From contig NZ_JABJVN010000004.1 of the NCBI RefSeq assembly GCF_013618475.1, forward strand, positions 267,186 to 331,185: a stretch of 64,000 nucleotides of DNA, written 5' to 3'. Made by a program: the position numbers and the translations under genes. Positions 17,488-26,420 of this stretch are shown here, piece by piece. The DNA comes from Saccharibacillus deserti. GTDB taxonomy: Bacteria > Bacillota > Bacilli > Paenibacillales > Paenibacillaceae. The notes under the pieces were generated by a model that saw nothing but the letters and a program-made list of their open reading frames with translations, was not told the origin of the DNA and ran no database searches. Positions within the stretch are counted from its first letter, which is position 1. Each line of letters starts with the position of its first letter.

Positions 17488-18089
17488 GGCTACCCTCCGC
17501 TTTCCTGCTTTCGCTTCGAGAAGCGGCTTCGAACTTCCGCTCCCGTTCTTGCGGGAGAATCGGAGCGCCTCTCTGCGTAGATATATAATACGACATTAAT
17601 CATATAAATGAAACATATATGACGCATTATTATCATATTAATTTTACTTATACGTTTTTAAAGGTCTTTTTATACCTATATTATCGCTAAATACAACTAT
17701 ATCAGACCTATTATGACGCCTTTAAAAGATTGGTGAGAGCAAAATGAACCGTTTACACAAAAAAGAGCGCCCGAAGGCGCTTTTTCCGTCACTGCCGGTT
17801 TCGGATTCCCCCGTTCCCCGCAGCCGAATCATTTCTACAGCTTGAACTTCTCGGCCGAACGCGCCAGCGCCTCGACGCCTTCTTTCGAAGAACGGACGCC
17901 GCCCGGCACATCGGATGCATTGCCTGCGGCAGCCGAAATAACCATGGCTGCTGCCAGAACAATCCAGATCGTCCGTTGAACCTGCTGCTGATACGCGGTA
18001 CTCTCGGCAATAATATCGGCAGATCCCGATAATCCTGAATAAGATCTTTTTCCTTTAGCGGCGAATGTCCGTGGTTGGGGACTTCTCCG
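17488..18089. other. AT-rich gap with a terminator and a gene remnant
   Basis: 17590-17740 is strikingly AT-rich for this window and holds the presumed ccpN promoter region. A hairpin GCGCC-CGAA-GGCGC with flanking A and T runs lies at 17761-17785 and can terminate in either direction. 17835-18054 carries a start-less minus-strand frame (see separate entry). No intact gene is seen. Confidence 0.6.
17835..18054 (-). pseudogene. Possible C-terminal remnant of a methyl-accepting chemotaxis protein
   Basis: A start-less open frame ends at a TAG (17835-17837). Its last part, VISAAAGNASDVPGGVRSS followed by KEGVEALARSAEKFKL, looks like the tail of a chemoreceptor signalling domain, whose C-termini often read ISAAAEE...ALARSAE..KFKL. 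The frame is closed 5' by a stop near 18080 and nothing upstream matches the conserved hairpin tip. The resemblance is short and by eye only, so this is a tentative call. Confidence 0.3.
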
Positions 18090-19472
18090 TTACTTGGCCG
18101 AACCTCCGTGCGCGTTCCCGTATTTCTTGCGCATCCCCAGCAAATAGTACGCGCCGAGCATAATCAGAATGAATCCCGCGCCGACCGCAAGAGGAATTCG
18201 CGTGTCCGTGTTGATGACCATCCCTACCAGCACCAGCAGCAGGAAGACGATGACGAAATAGTTCGCCGCCGGAAAAAAGAGCGACTTGAACGGATGGCCG
18301 GCCATCTCGCCCGCATGCTCCTGCCGGAAGCGGAACTGTCCGATCGCCATCGCAAGCCACGGAACCATGCCCGGCAGAATGCTTGCGCTGTAGATGTACA
18401 GAAACAGCTTGGAGTCCGGCATGAGATAGTTCAGCAGGACGCCGATCAGCAGCAGCCCAATCGTCGTCATGATACTGTTGCGCGGAACGCCGCTGTTGGA
18501 AATTTTTCCGAAAAATTTCGGCGCCTGTCCGTTCTCCGCCAGCGTGAACAGCATCCTGCCCGCGCTGTAAATGCCGCTGTTGCAGCCGGACATCGCCGCG
18601 GTCAATACGACAAAGTTGATGATCCCCGCCGCCGCGACGATGCCGACTTTGGAGAAGGTCAGCACGAATGGACTTCCGGTCACGCCGACCTCGTTCCACG
18701 GATAGATGGTCACGATCACGAAGATCGCGCCTACGTAAAACACAAGAATCCGCCAAACGATATTTTTGATCGCGCGCTTCAGCGTGACTTTGGGATTCTC
18801 CGCTTCGCCTGCCGTAATGCCGATCATCTCGATCCCCTGATAAGCCGCCGTGACGATACAGAGCGCGAACAGGAACCCTTTTAACCCGCCCGCGAAAAAT
18901 CCGCCATGCGCATACAGATTCTCGAAGCCGACCGGTACGCCGCCGTTGCCCCAGCCGAAGAAGATCAGGCCGGTACCGAGAATGAGCATCGCCGCGATCG
19001 CCACGACCTTGATCATCGCAAACCAGAATTCGAATTCGCCGTAGAACTTGACCGCCGCGAGGTTCGCCGCCGCGATAATGCCTACGCCGGCAAGCGCCGG
19101 AATCCACTGCGGAATATCGGGGTACCAATAGCCGAAGTAGATGCCGATCGCCGTCACCTCGGACATGCCGACCGTCACCCACAGGAACCAGTAGCTCCAG
19201 GCTGTCAGGTAACCCGCGACCGGATGGATATATTTATGCGCGAAAGTGGCGAACGATCCGGTCACCGGTTCGGCAATCAGCATCTCCCCCATGATCCGCA
19301 TCACCAAGAACATGACCAGTCCCGCCAGCATGTAGGCCAGCAGCACGGAAGGTCCCGCCCATTGGATCGTACTTGAAGAACCCATGAACAGGCCGACCCC
19401 GATCGTTCCTCCCAGCGCAATCAGCTCGATATGCCGGGCTTTCAGCCCCCGGCTCAATTGTTTCTCTTCCAT
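18090..19472 (-). CDS. Amino-acid permease, AAT family (APC superfamily)
   Basis: A 460-residue transporter with 12 membrane helices that imports an amino acid with a proton. The family start is clear: [20 protein letters not shown] followed by [17 protein letters not shown], with [19 protein letters not shown] in the loop after helix 6 and [14 protein letters not shown] in helix 8, as in RocE, HutM, YtnA and AapA. The substrate cannot be decided. The GGGGGC before the ATG at 19472 is a moderate ribosome site. Monocistronic. The 290 bases upstream show no riboswitch or T-box that I can recognise. Confidence 0.9.
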   Translation of the reverse strand: MEEKQLSRGLKARHIELIALGGTIGVGLFMGSSSTIQWAGPSVLLAYMLAGLVMFLVMRIMGEMLIAEPVTGSFATFAHKYIHPVAGYLTAWSYWFLWVTVGMSEVTAIGIYFGYWYPDIPQWIPALAGVGIIAAANLAAVKFYGEFEFWFAMIKVVAIAAMLILGTGLIFFGWGNGGVPVGFENLYAHGGFFAGGLKGFLFALCIVTAAYQGIEMIGITAGEAENPKVTLKRAIKNIVWRILVFYVGAIFVIVTIYPWNEVGVTGSPFVLTFSKVGIVAAAGIINFVVLTAAMSGCNSGIYSAGRMLFTLAENGQAPKFFGKISNSGVPRNSIMTTIGLLLIGVLLNYLMPDSKLFLYIYSASILPGMVPWLAMAIGQFRFRQEHAGEMAGHPFKSLFFPAANYFVIVFLLLVLVGMVINTDTRIPLAVGAGFILIMLGAYYLLGMRKKYGNAHGGSAK

Positions 19473-19762
19473 TCCTTATGCCCCCATGTCAGTTCGCTGT
19501 TTCGATGTCTCCGGACCCGGCGTGCGCTTGAGATATTATGCACTAAAGCGCCGCCGAATCGCACCAGCAAATTCTATGATAAGCATTTTGAAAAAACAAC
19601 CGGAAAGATCACGCCATTTGCCCCGGAATCGCCTGTAAGAAGGACATTTGTACACTGAATAAAGACAAACCTTCAGCCGATTTCCTTTCAAATCAAACCC
19701 CGCAAAAAAACGTTCAGCCTACATGTCCCGCAAAAAAAGACAAAAATATTTCCGGCGCGCCG

Positions 19763-20863
19763 CTATCCTTGAGCCTTTTGAGGAGCTGCGAGACCCGGTG
19801 AACCGTTTCGACCCGTTCTTCCTCCCGCCCTGCCCAAGATATACTTGCCGAACGGAAGTTTGTTGACCGCAAGAACAGTTACGATCGAAGAAATCAGCGC
19901 GGCGGCAAACAAGAGCGGGATTTCGAAGTAGCCGAGGTCGGCCGTTCGATCCAGCAGTCCGCTGTAGAGCATCAGATAAAAGTAATGGATCAGATAGATG
20001 CCAAATGAACAGCTGTCGATCAGATCAAGCCACCTGGATCGGATCTTCACTTTGAAAGCGATCAGAAACAGCAGCAGAATCAGCATGAGGCTGAGCGGCA
20101 GCATATCGACCCTTTTGGAACCGAAACCGAGCACATTCAAGGAGTTGACGAACAGCACGGGCGCAGCGGCCACCAGCGTGCCGATTACGATCCATCTCTT
20201 GTACCGGTCGAGCGCCGCCAGAAAATCGTCATAGCGTCTCCCGCAGTAATAAGCCAGGCAAAAATAGAAAATCCAGCCGAGAAACGGAACCCAGTAGCCT
20301 CTCTCCCAGACGAACGAGATCAATCGGCCGCCGGACGGCTGTTTCACGAAGTTAAAGAAAGCCAGATACGCCGCATTGATCACAAAAGCCGCAGCCAGCA
20401 CGACTTTGGCGGGGATCCGAGACAGAAATTTCGTGAACAGCCGGTGCAGCACATAGAACTGGAAGACGACCAGAACAAACCAACCGTGATAATCGCCCAT
20501 CAAGTTCAGCACCACGACGTACGGGAGACGGCCCGGATCGTCATAATTCGCAAAAATCGCATAAAAAACAGCCATACACACAAACGGAGTAAGGATCATC
20601 AGGATTCTTTTTTTGTAAAAAGCTTTGGGAAAGCGGTCCGGATAGGAGCGGGACAGCAGCAGTTCCGAAATAAAAACGAAAGCGGGCGTGCCGAAAGCAA
20701 GAATACCGGCTGCAGTCAACAAAGCATAATCCAACAGGGGCGAGCCTTCGGTCCATTCGAATCCGATCGTAAACTGTATGGAATGAAGCAAAATGATGCT
20801 CAGGCAGGCGACCACCCGAACCAGGCCTACTTCTTGTATGTATTCCGTTTTCCTTACGATCAT
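19763..20863 (-). CDS. Membrane acyltransferase, family 3 (OafA/IcaC-like)
   Basis: A 366-residue integral membrane protein with about ten helices. The first helix carries VRVVACLSIILLHSIQFTIG, including the conserved Arg and His (R-x15-H pattern) of Acyltransferase_3 proteins that O-acetylate polysaccharides or cell-wall sugars. The middle contains YHGWFVLVVFQFYVLHRLF and the end SCSFGIYLIHYFYLML, both typical. The C-terminal tail (GRAGGRTGRNGSPGL) is disordered. Related to IcaC and succinyl/acetyl transferases; the acceptor is unknown. GGGGAG precedes the ATG. A good sigma-A promoter lies at 20957-20986. Confidence 0.82.
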   Translation of the reverse strand: MIVRKTEYIQEVGLVRVVACLSIILLHSIQFTIGFEWTEGSPLLDYALLTAAGILAFGTPAFVFISELLLSRSYPDRFPKAFYKKRILMILTPFVCMAVFYAIFANYDDPGRLPYVVVLNLMGDYHGWFVLVVFQFYVLHRLFTKFLSRIPAKVVLAAAFVINAAYLAFFNFVKQPSGGRLISFVWERGYWVPFLGWIFYFCLAYYCGRRYDDFLAALDRYKRWIVIGTLVAAAPVLFVNSLNVLGFGSKRVDMLPLSLMLILLLFLIAFKVKIRSRWLDLIDSCSFGIYLIHYFYLMLYSGLLDRTADLGYFEIPLLFAAALISSIVTVLAVNKLPFGKYILGRAGGRTGRNGSPGLAAPQKAQG

Positions 20864-20956
20864 TTCTTCATCTCCCCGTGTCCCATTTTCGTTCCGCCAT
20901 GCTGCGAGGACAAGCCCTCTCCGGTCGACTGGATTCCGCTATCAATCCTAGAAGGA

Positions 20957-20986
20957 ATTGTAAATGTATGATAAGGCGAGTGTCAA
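20957..20986 (-). promoter_or_regulatory. Sigma-A promoter for the acyltransferase gene
   Basis: On the minus strand: TTGACA (20981-20986), 18-base spacer, TACAAT (20957-20962), about 95 bases ahead of the ATG. The TACAATTCCTTCTA stretch is identical in the promoter of the next gene upstream (22314-22342). Confidence 0.75.
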
Positions 20987-21016
20987 TGAAATTTTCAGAA
21001 AATCGGGAAGATTTCA

Positions 21017-21050
21017 CAAAAAAACCGCACAGACTCAGTCTGCGCGGTTT
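21017..21050 (-). terminator. Terminator of the Bcr/CflA gene
   Basis: AAACCGC (21022-21028) pairs with GCGGTTT (21044-21050) with further CAGA/TCTG pairing inside; followed on the minus strand by a run of T. It starts 9 bases after the efflux gene stop. Confidence 0.85.
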
Positions 21051-21058
21051 AATGATCG

Positions 21059-22264
21059 TTATAAAGGATTCTTGTCCTCCCGGGTCAAAGCGAAAAATGC
21101 AGCCGCTCCGAGCAGGGCCGTCCCGAATAAGAGAGCCCCCATCGGCACGGGCGTCGTCTCGTCAAGGCCGACAAGCGGCGAGACGAGCGAGCCGATCAGC
21201 AGCGGGAACAGGCCGAGCACGGCGCTTGCGCTGCCCGCCCGGTGGCCCTGGCGCGCGATCGCAAGCGTAAATGTGCTGGTCGCCGTGATCCCGATCGTAA
21301 TCATATAGATGAAGAGCGGCACGACGATCGTGAACAGCGGCCCCTGAACGATCGTCGCAATCAGCAGCAGCAGCGTGGCGCTCGATGCCGTGATGACGCC
21401 GATCCGCAGCAGGCTGCGTTCGGAGACGACCCGGCTGAAACGTCCGATAATGAAGCTGCCCGCGATAATCGCGATCCCGTTGATGCCGAACAGGATACTG
21501 AATGTCTGCGGCGAGACGCCGTAAATCTCCTGATACACGAACGGCGTGCCCGACACGTAGGCGAAGCTGCCTCCGTGAATAAAGCCGAGCGTCAAGGCAT
21601 AGCCCATGAACGAACGGTCTTTCATCAGGCTGCCCATCGTGCGAAGCGAATGGCCGATCGTACTCGGCACCCTTTTCTCCGGCGGCAGCGTCTCCTTGAG
21701 CTTGAAGCCGACGGTGAGCAGGATCAGAAAACCGAGCAGGCCCAGCACATAGAAAATGGTGTGCCAGCTTGAGCCCGGCAGCAGCAGCACGACCCCGCCG
21801 GCGATCGGCGCAAGCAGCGGCGCGACGGCGTTGATGACCATCAGCAGCGAGAAGAACTGCGTCAGTTCGCGGCCGCTGAACACGTCGCGCACGATGGCCC
21901 GGGACAGGACGATCCCGCCCGAAGCGGTCAGTCCCTGCAGGAAGCGGGCCGCGATCAGCATCTCGATGCTGGTCGACAGCGCGCACATGACGGACGAAGC
22001 CGCGAACAGCAGCAGCGAGATCAGCAGCGGCCCGCGCCGCCCCCGCGCGTCGCTGATCGGGCCGACGATGATCTGGCCGATCGCAAGCCCGATCAGGCAG
22101 GCGGTCAGGCTGAGCTGGACGAGCGACGCCTGGGCGCCGAGATCCAGGGCGATGCCGGGAAAGCTCGGCAGGTACATATCGATGTTGAGCGGACCGAGAA
22201 TGCCAAGCGTGGACAGCAGCAGGGCAAGACCGAGACGTTCGCGGCCCGTGGGGTTTTGCAGCAT
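21059..22264 (-). CDS. Bcr/CflA-family MFS drug efflux transporter
   Basis: A 401-residue 12-helix exporter. Start region LLLSTLGILGPLNIDMYLPS with the membrane-embedded Asp typical of the Bcr/CflA/MdfA group; motif A GQIIVGPISDARGRRGPL after helix 2; RFLQGLTASGGIVLSRAIVR after helix 4; helix 5 motif C region VAPLLAPIAGGVVL. These proteins export bicyclomycin, chloramphenicol or sulphathiazole-like drugs; the real substrate is not known. The ATG at 22264 has AAGGAG 11 bases upstream and a consensus promoter at 22314-22342. Monocistronic. Confidence 0.9.
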   Translation of the reverse strand: MLQNPTGRERLGLALLLSTLGILGPLNIDMYLPSFPGIALDLGAQASLVQLSLTACLIGLAIGQIIVGPISDARGRRGPLLISLLLFAASSVMCALSTSIEMLIAARFLQGLTASGGIVLSRAIVRDVFSGRELTQFFSLLMVINAVAPLLAPIAGGVVLLLPGSSWHTIFYVLGLLGFLILLTVGFKLKETLPPEKRVPSTIGHSLRTMGSLMKDRSFMGYALTLGFIHGGSFAYVSGTPFVYQEIYGVSPQTFSILFGINGIAIIAGSFIIGRFSRVVSERSLLRIGVITASSATLLLLIATIVQGPLFTIVVPLFIYMITIGITATSTFTLAIARQGHRAGSASAVLGLFPLLIGSLVSPLVGLDETTPVPMGALLFGTALLGAAAFFALTREDKNPL

Positions 22265-22313
22265 GAATGTAAGTTCTCCTTTTCCGTGCAGACTATGAAT
22301 AATCATAGAAGGA

Positions 22314-22342
22314 ATTGTATAAGCACGGAGAAAGGGTGTCAA
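22314..22342 (-). promoter_or_regulatory. Consensus sigma-A promoter for the Bcr/CflA gene
   Basis: TTGACA (22337-22342), 17-base spacer, TACAAT (22314-22319) on the minus strand, 50 bases before the ATG. Confidence 0.85.
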
Positions 22343-22448
22343 CGACGCATGTCCTTATGGGTCGGATCTGGCAGGGGCGTATATGATCCAAACTGCCCAA
22401 ATACCCCCGACGTATGCCGGAGGTGTTTGGCTTTGTTGGATAAAAAGG

Positions 22449-22613
22449 CTACTGGATTTTAGGTTTTTTGGAACTGATCAAAAATCCTATTCCGGATAAC
22501 ACGGCTGTAATAGCTCCAATCATCGCGGAAACCCCAATATCTCCATACATCATGCTCCCTAACAACATAGCAAGAACCCCAAAAATAATTAAGATAATTC
22601 CGATTACCTTCAT
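22449..22613 (-). CDS. Small two-helix membrane protein (54 residues)
   Basis: An ATG at 22613 opens a 54-residue frame ending at TAG: MKVIGIILIIFGVLAMLLGS, a short turn (MMYGDIGVS), a second hydrophobic helix (AMIGAITAVLSGIGFLI) and the basic tail SSKKPKIQ. GTGGGG lies just upstream as a weak to fair ribosome site. The hydrophobic-helix pattern with a positive C-terminal end and the absence of a competing frame support a real gene. Its base composition is more AT-rich than its neighbours, hinting at recent acquisition. I do not recognise a family; a membrane-associated or regulatory microprotein is possible. Confidence 0.65.
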   Translation of the reverse strand: MKVIGIILIIFGVLAMLLGSMMYGDIGVSAMIGAITAVLSGIGFLISSKKPKIQ

Positions 22614-22751
22614 CTTCCCCACCACTTCCCACGATTTATATATTCATCCTTTTCCAGATGAAGTATAAAGATAAATAAGGAAGTGGTCAATCGCTAACTT
22701 CATTTGAGCGGCCCTTCTACTCCGTATCGGTCTATTTCTCTGCTCCCGCAC

Positions 22752-22785
22752 AAAAAGGACATCCGCAGTTCGCGGATGCCTTTTT
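22752..22785. terminator. Hairpin terminator
   Basis: AAAAAGGACATCCGC (22752-22766) pairs with GCGGATGCCTTTTT (about 22772-22785) with one bulge; bidirectional flanks. It sits just after the NmrA-like pseudogene. Confidence 0.75.
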
Positions 22786-22825
22786 CACAGTTTCGGTTCC
22801 TTAACCGGTTCTTCGAGGCTTCCCG

Positions 22826-23355
22826 TTACCCACGGAACGCCGACGCAATGCTCGGCTGCTTCAGCCATTCCGACACCGGCATCACGTGCAGGCCGGATAC
22901 TTCGGACCTTTCGGCTTGGTTCAGCGTGTCGATATGGGTGCCGATGATCCAGCGATAGAAATCGGTCATGCCCGCGGCCTGCGCCTCGCCCAGTACCGGC
23001 GTCAGCGCCCCTGGAAGTCGTCGAACGCCAGCGAATGGAAGTCGACCGTCTCGCCTGCCGGTTCGCCGAACCGTTCGGCCATCTGACTGCCCGTCAGACC
23101 TTCGGCTCCGGCCGCGATCAGCGTCCGGCCCGCAAGTTCCGGATGGTTCAGCGCATGGGCATGATACCGCGCCGCGTCTTCCGAGCGGATCCACGCGGTC
23201 GGCTTGTCGGCCGGAACCGGGTAAGCGAACACGCCGTTCGAGACCAAGCCCGGGATAAGCAGGTTTTCCAGATACAGGTTCGGCTTCACGAGCAAACGCG
23301 CTACGGCTCCGCCCTGTACAACCGAAGCCCCATAGACCAAAATGGTTTCCGTCAT
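22826..23355 (-). pseudogene. NmrA-like NAD(P)-binding protein, degraded
   Basis: The start is intact (MTETILVYGASVVQGGAVAR, the Rossmann glycine motif with G-to-V change), but it jumps straight to LLVKPNLYLENLLIPGLVSN, so roughly 110 residues of the normal ~290-residue NmrA/HSCARG fold are missing. The frame then continues through AFAYPVP-like and AGRTLIAAGAEGLTGSQMAE to a stop at 23002 after FDDFQGR, while the expected continuation GALTPVLGEAQAAGMTDFYR runs in another frame to 22826. An internal deletion and a frameshift therefore inactivate it. Divergent from a likewise broken HxlR gene, its presumed regulator. Confidence 0.8.
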
Positions 23356-23489
23356 TTCATAATCCCTTTTCCAAGTATCGTTTAGGCCGATTTCGAATCT
23401 GCCGTTGTACTTATCATAAGAAACAAGTAAACTTTATGTAAGTACGGACTTTGTAGATATTACGTATCCCGCGGGATACCCCGGAGGTG

Positions 23490-23752
23490 ATGGGATGGAA
23501 TTTCGGAACGCTCGATTCGTGCAGCAGCTGCCCGGTCGAATTCACGGTCAACCTGATCGGCGGCAAATGGAAGCTCCTGGTCTTGTATCAGCTGCTGACG
23601 CGCGAGACGGACTGATCGACCACACCGTCTATCCGGAGGTCCCGCCCAAAGTCGAATACTCGTTGACGCCACAAGGAAAAAGTTTGACCTCGATCCTGCT
23701 GCACCTGCAGGATTAGGGCCTCGAGCACATGGACGAATCCGCGGCCGAATAG
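23490..23752 (+). pseudogene. HxlR-family regulator, degraded
   Basis: From an ATG at 23490 the frame reads the HxlR start: [20 protein letters not shown], then [11 protein letters not shown] and a stop (23613-23615). In another frame the C-terminal part follows, [20 protein letters not shown] and [15 protein letters not shown], a TAG at 23714, then GLEHMDESAAE to 23752. About 35-40 residues covering the recognition helix are lost, with a frame change and a late nonsense codon. Intact members have ~110-120 residues with two cysteines near the start as here. Decay of this redox-type regulator parallels that of its divergent partner. Confidence 0.8.
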
Positions 23753-23799
23753 GCGAACCCCTTAATAAGGGCCGTATCGAAAAGGAGATCTGCAACCGC

Positions 23800-24006
23800 A
23801 TGGGAATCATTCTGGACATGATCAAAGACAAAGTCGAATGCCTGCAAACCTACGACTTCCGCGAGCTGGAACGCGCGATCGACGAACGCGTCGAGATCAA
23901 CAAGGGAATGCTGCTTCGGGTGAAGCAGGTTCAGCACCAGGTTACGTTCGACCCGATCCGCAACAAAATGCTGTACAGCGCGGTCGTGCATTTTGCGGCG
24001 AATTAA
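23800..24006 (+). CDS. DUF2536 (YrzA-like) small protein
   Basis: A 68-residue soluble protein: helical start (MGIILDMIKDKVECLQTYDF), a central acidic helix (RELERAIDERVEINKGMLLR) and a C-terminal strand block (VKQVQHQVTFDPIRNKMLYS). This matches the DUF2536 family of Bacillales, small conserved proteins of unknown function. AAGGAGAT lies upstream of the ATG. It stands alone and is closed by the hairpin at 24075-24119. Confidence 0.75.
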   Translation: MGIILDMIKDKVECLQTYDFRELERAIDERVEINKGMLLRVKQVQHQVTFDPIRNKMLYSAVVHFAAN

Positions 24007-24074
24007 ACGGAGCGAATCCGTTCCTGATTTTGCCGCACCCGGCATCGAACATGCGCATGAACATCGAGTATCGA

Positions 24075-24119
24075 AAAAAAGCCCGAGCCGCGCGAATCTC
24101 GCGCCGTCCGGGCTTTTTT
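24075..24119. terminator. Bidirectional terminator
   Basis: AAAAAAGCCCG (24075-24085) pairs with CGGGCTTTTTT (24109-24119), with an inner CGCG-CGCG hairpin. Lies between convergent genes. Confidence 0.88.
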
Positions 24120-24177
24120 GGGCCGCTGTCTGTGTTCTTCATAACGCCGCCGGTCCGAAGTAATCCGACCGCCCGGC

Positions 24178-24747
24178 TTACACCGTCCGGCGCCGCAGCT
24201 CGTAAAAATACTGCACGATCGGATGCTTCAGCTTGACCGCTTCGGACATGTTCAGGATACGCTTTTTGCCGACCCGTTTATCGACCAAAGCCAGGATGTT
24301 AAGCAGAATATCGCGGCTCTCCAGACTTTCTTCAATAGAAGAAGCCAGAAACTTGTTCGCCGTCGCGACGAAGTTCGACTTGGTCAGCGTCGCCTGCGCG
24401 GCCAACAGCTCTTTGGCATGTTCCGTCGCTTTGCGGCTTGCAGCCATCACTTTCAAGCGATCTTCCGGGATCGGGCCTTTGGCACCGCTGCGCACGGCTT
24501 CGATCTCCGCTTCGGTCACCGGAATGTCGAGGCTCGGATCATTCTTGATCTCGATCTCGCTTTGGTACCAGCGGATAAAGTTGGACTTGTCGCCCATGTT
24601 GAGAATATTCTTCTTGTCCACCGTGATGTGGCAGGTACCGGCTTTGTCGGGGACGTAACGATAGCTGGTCGACCGGTATTCGACCGTGCCTTTTAACGCG
24701 GGCGCGAGAAAGCTCTCCAGCTGCTGCTGCAATTTGCTCCAGGACAT
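24178..24747 (-). CDS. SF0329-family hypothetical protein
   Basis: A 189-residue soluble protein. The start MSWSKLQQQLESFLAPALKG followed by VEYRSTSYRYVPDKAGTCHI and TVDKKNILNM is the conserved first half of the SF0329 family; the end (SSIEESLESRDILLNILALV, DKRVGKKRIL) is its conserved second half. No catalytic residues are known for the family. AGGAGG lies 6 bases from the ATG. It is downstream of the sucrose operon but separated from it by a strong terminator, so it is probably independent. Confidence 0.75.
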   Translation of the reverse strand: MSWSKLQQQLESFLAPALKGTVEYRSTSYRYVPDKAGTCHITVDKKNILNMGDKSNFIRWYQSEIEIKNDPSLDIPVTEAEIEAVRSGAKGPIPEDRLKVMAASRKATEHAKELLAAQATLTKSNFVATANKFLASSIEESLESRDILLNILALVDKRVGKKRILNMSEAVKLKHPIVQYFYELRRRTV

Positions 24748-24817
24748 AAGGGTCCTCCTAATTTGAAATAGAATGGGATCGGATTGAATAATGAAGGAAA
24801 AGATGGCACTCGAAAAA

Positions 24818-24870
24818 GAGGATCGGATTGACGGAGCCGGACTGTCCCGGTCTTCGTTGATCCGATCCTC
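24818..24870 (-). terminator. Terminator of the sucrose operon
   Basis: GAGGATCGGAT (24818-24828) pairs with ATCCGATCCTC (24860-24870), with an inner CCGG hairpin; T-run follows on the minus strand. 40 bases past the sucrose phosphorylase stop. Confidence 0.85.
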
Positions 24871-24912
24871 TATTTTAGCACGTTTTCATTTAACCTTAGC
24901 ATGATTTTGTTC

Positions 24913-26382
24913 CTAGATCCGGTAACGGGCAATTCCGCTTTCTTCATTGAAATAATCGATGACCGATTCGCCCGTTTTTAGATCGACGAACAATTCGCAG
25001 AAAAGCTTGTCCTTCGTCCAGCGCAGCCGGACTTCATCGTCGGCCGAACTCAATGCTTCAAAGTCACCGTTGAACGCACCGTACTCGTTACGGAAGCGAA
25101 TCAAGTCGAGCAGACGCTGTACGACCTCTTTTTCTACCGATTGTTCGATTTCTTCCAACGTAAAGTTATGACGGTTAATCTCCCGGCCTTCGCCGGTTTT
25201 CTCCACGTTTTCCGTATCATTTTCTCCGGCCAGCAGACCGACATAATAGACCTGCGGAATACCCGGCGTGAAGAATTGAATCGCTCTCGCCGCCAGATAG
25301 GCGTCGTCGTCGCTGTTCAGCACCGAATAATAGCTGCAGCGAATTTGATGAACGTCGAAGCCGTCCGCGTCTTTATGATCGTCTGATACGATCAGACTTA
25401 AGTTGGATCCGCGCTCCAGGCAGGTATCGACCAGGCGGCGCGCATCTCCGGTATCGATCAAGCCGTCGAGATCCGGCTTGACCGGAATGCCGTCGTGGCA
25501 GTCCAGCATGGTGAACTGCTTGGCCGGACGATTTTTCAAATACTCCAGCAGCGCGCCGCTCGAACGGTTCACCAGCGTGTCGAGTACGCGGTAAGGCAGA
25601 ATAAAATCGTAGATCCAATACCCTCTCTCGGCCAGTTTGTACTGGATCGAGTAGTGGGAATGGACTTCCGGAAGAAGCTCGATGTCCAGCGACTCTGCCA
25701 GTTCCATAATCCAGTCCAAAAATTCGTAAATCTCCGGCTCAACGAAGAAGCAGCCCGTTCCCAGCTTCTTGGCTATATAACCGACTGCATCAAGCCGAAC
25801 GATCTTGACGTTCTGACGTTTGAAGTTTTCGAAAAACTCTCTCAGCAGCGACTTTACCGCTTCCGACTTTACGTCGAAATCGATCTGTTCAGACGGATCC
25901 GTCTTGCCGAATGTCGTCCATACCCGTTCTTCTTGCCCTGTATCTTCGATTGTGAACGCCGAATACGGCAGCGGCCGGCGCAAAAACATTTTGTCGATAT
26001 CGGACTGTACCGGATCTCCGTCCGCCCACAGCTTGTCCAGCGTAATGAACAGGTCTGCGTATTTCGAAGCCCGCCCGTGACGAAGAAAATCTTGGAAGTA
26101 TTCGGACTTCTGCGAGATATGGTTGACCATCAGGTCGACCAGGATATCGTAGTCTTCTCCCAACTTCCGCATGTCTTCCCATGTACCGAATGCCGGTTCG
26201 ATCTCCAGATAGGTCAGCGGCGCAAACCCCCGGTCGCCTGAAGAAGGAAAAGGCGGAAGAATATGCAAACCGCCCTTAAAAACATCCGGAAAATGACGAT
26301 CCAGTACGTGATGCAGCGTTTTGAGATCGCCGCCAAGCGAGTCGGGATAGGTGATCAGCTGAACCTGATTGTTGATAGCCAT
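24913..26382 (-). CDS. gtfA: Sucrose phosphorylase (GH13_18)
   Basis: Cytosolic enzyme splitting sucrose with phosphate into glucose-1-phosphate and fructose. 489 residues, the family size. The start QVQLITYPDSLGGDLKTLHH is diagnostic for sucrose phosphorylases. Catalytic residues: nucleophile D198 (VRLDAVGYIAKKLGTGCFF), acid/base E239 (ELLPEVHSHY), and transition-state Asp 297 (TMLDCHDGIPVKPDLDGLID). GGGAGG precedes the ATG. It is the last gene of a seven-gene operon that also encodes a fructokinase, so both products enter glycolysis. Related enzymes act on sucrose-6-phosphate or glucosylglycerol; the fructokinase partner favours sucrose. Confidence 0.93.
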   Translation of the reverse strand: MAINNQVQLITYPDSLGGDLKTLHHVLDRHFPDVFKGGLHILPPFPSSGDRGFAPLTYLEIEPAFGTWEDMRKLGEDYDILVDLMVNHISQKSEYFQDFLRHGRASKYADLFITLDKLWADGDPVQSDIDKMFLRRPLPYSAFTIEDTGQEERVWTTFGKTDPSEQIDFDVKSEAVKSLLREFFENFKRQNVKIVRLDAVGYIAKKLGTGCFFVEPEIYEFLDWIMELAESLDIELLPEVHSHYSIQYKLAERGYWIYDFILPYRVLDTLVNRSSGALLEYLKNRPAKQFTMLDCHDGIPVKPDLDGLIDTGDARRLVDTCLERGSNLSLIVSDDHKDADGFDVHQIRCSYYSVLNSDDDAYLAARAIQFFTPGIPQVYYVGLLAGENDTENVEKTGEGREINRHNFTLEEIEQSVEKEVVQRLLDLIRFRNEYGAFNGDFEALSSADDEVRLRWTKDKLFCELFVDLKTGESVIDYFNEESGIARYRI

Positions 26383-26420
26383 AGAAATCCTCCCTTTGTT
26401 GAAAGATGGACTGCCTTTTT

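Noticed and set aside
19473..19762. T-box or amino-acid riboswitch ahead of the permease
   Set aside because: No conserved T-box sequence or lysine/glycine switch core could be found by eye.
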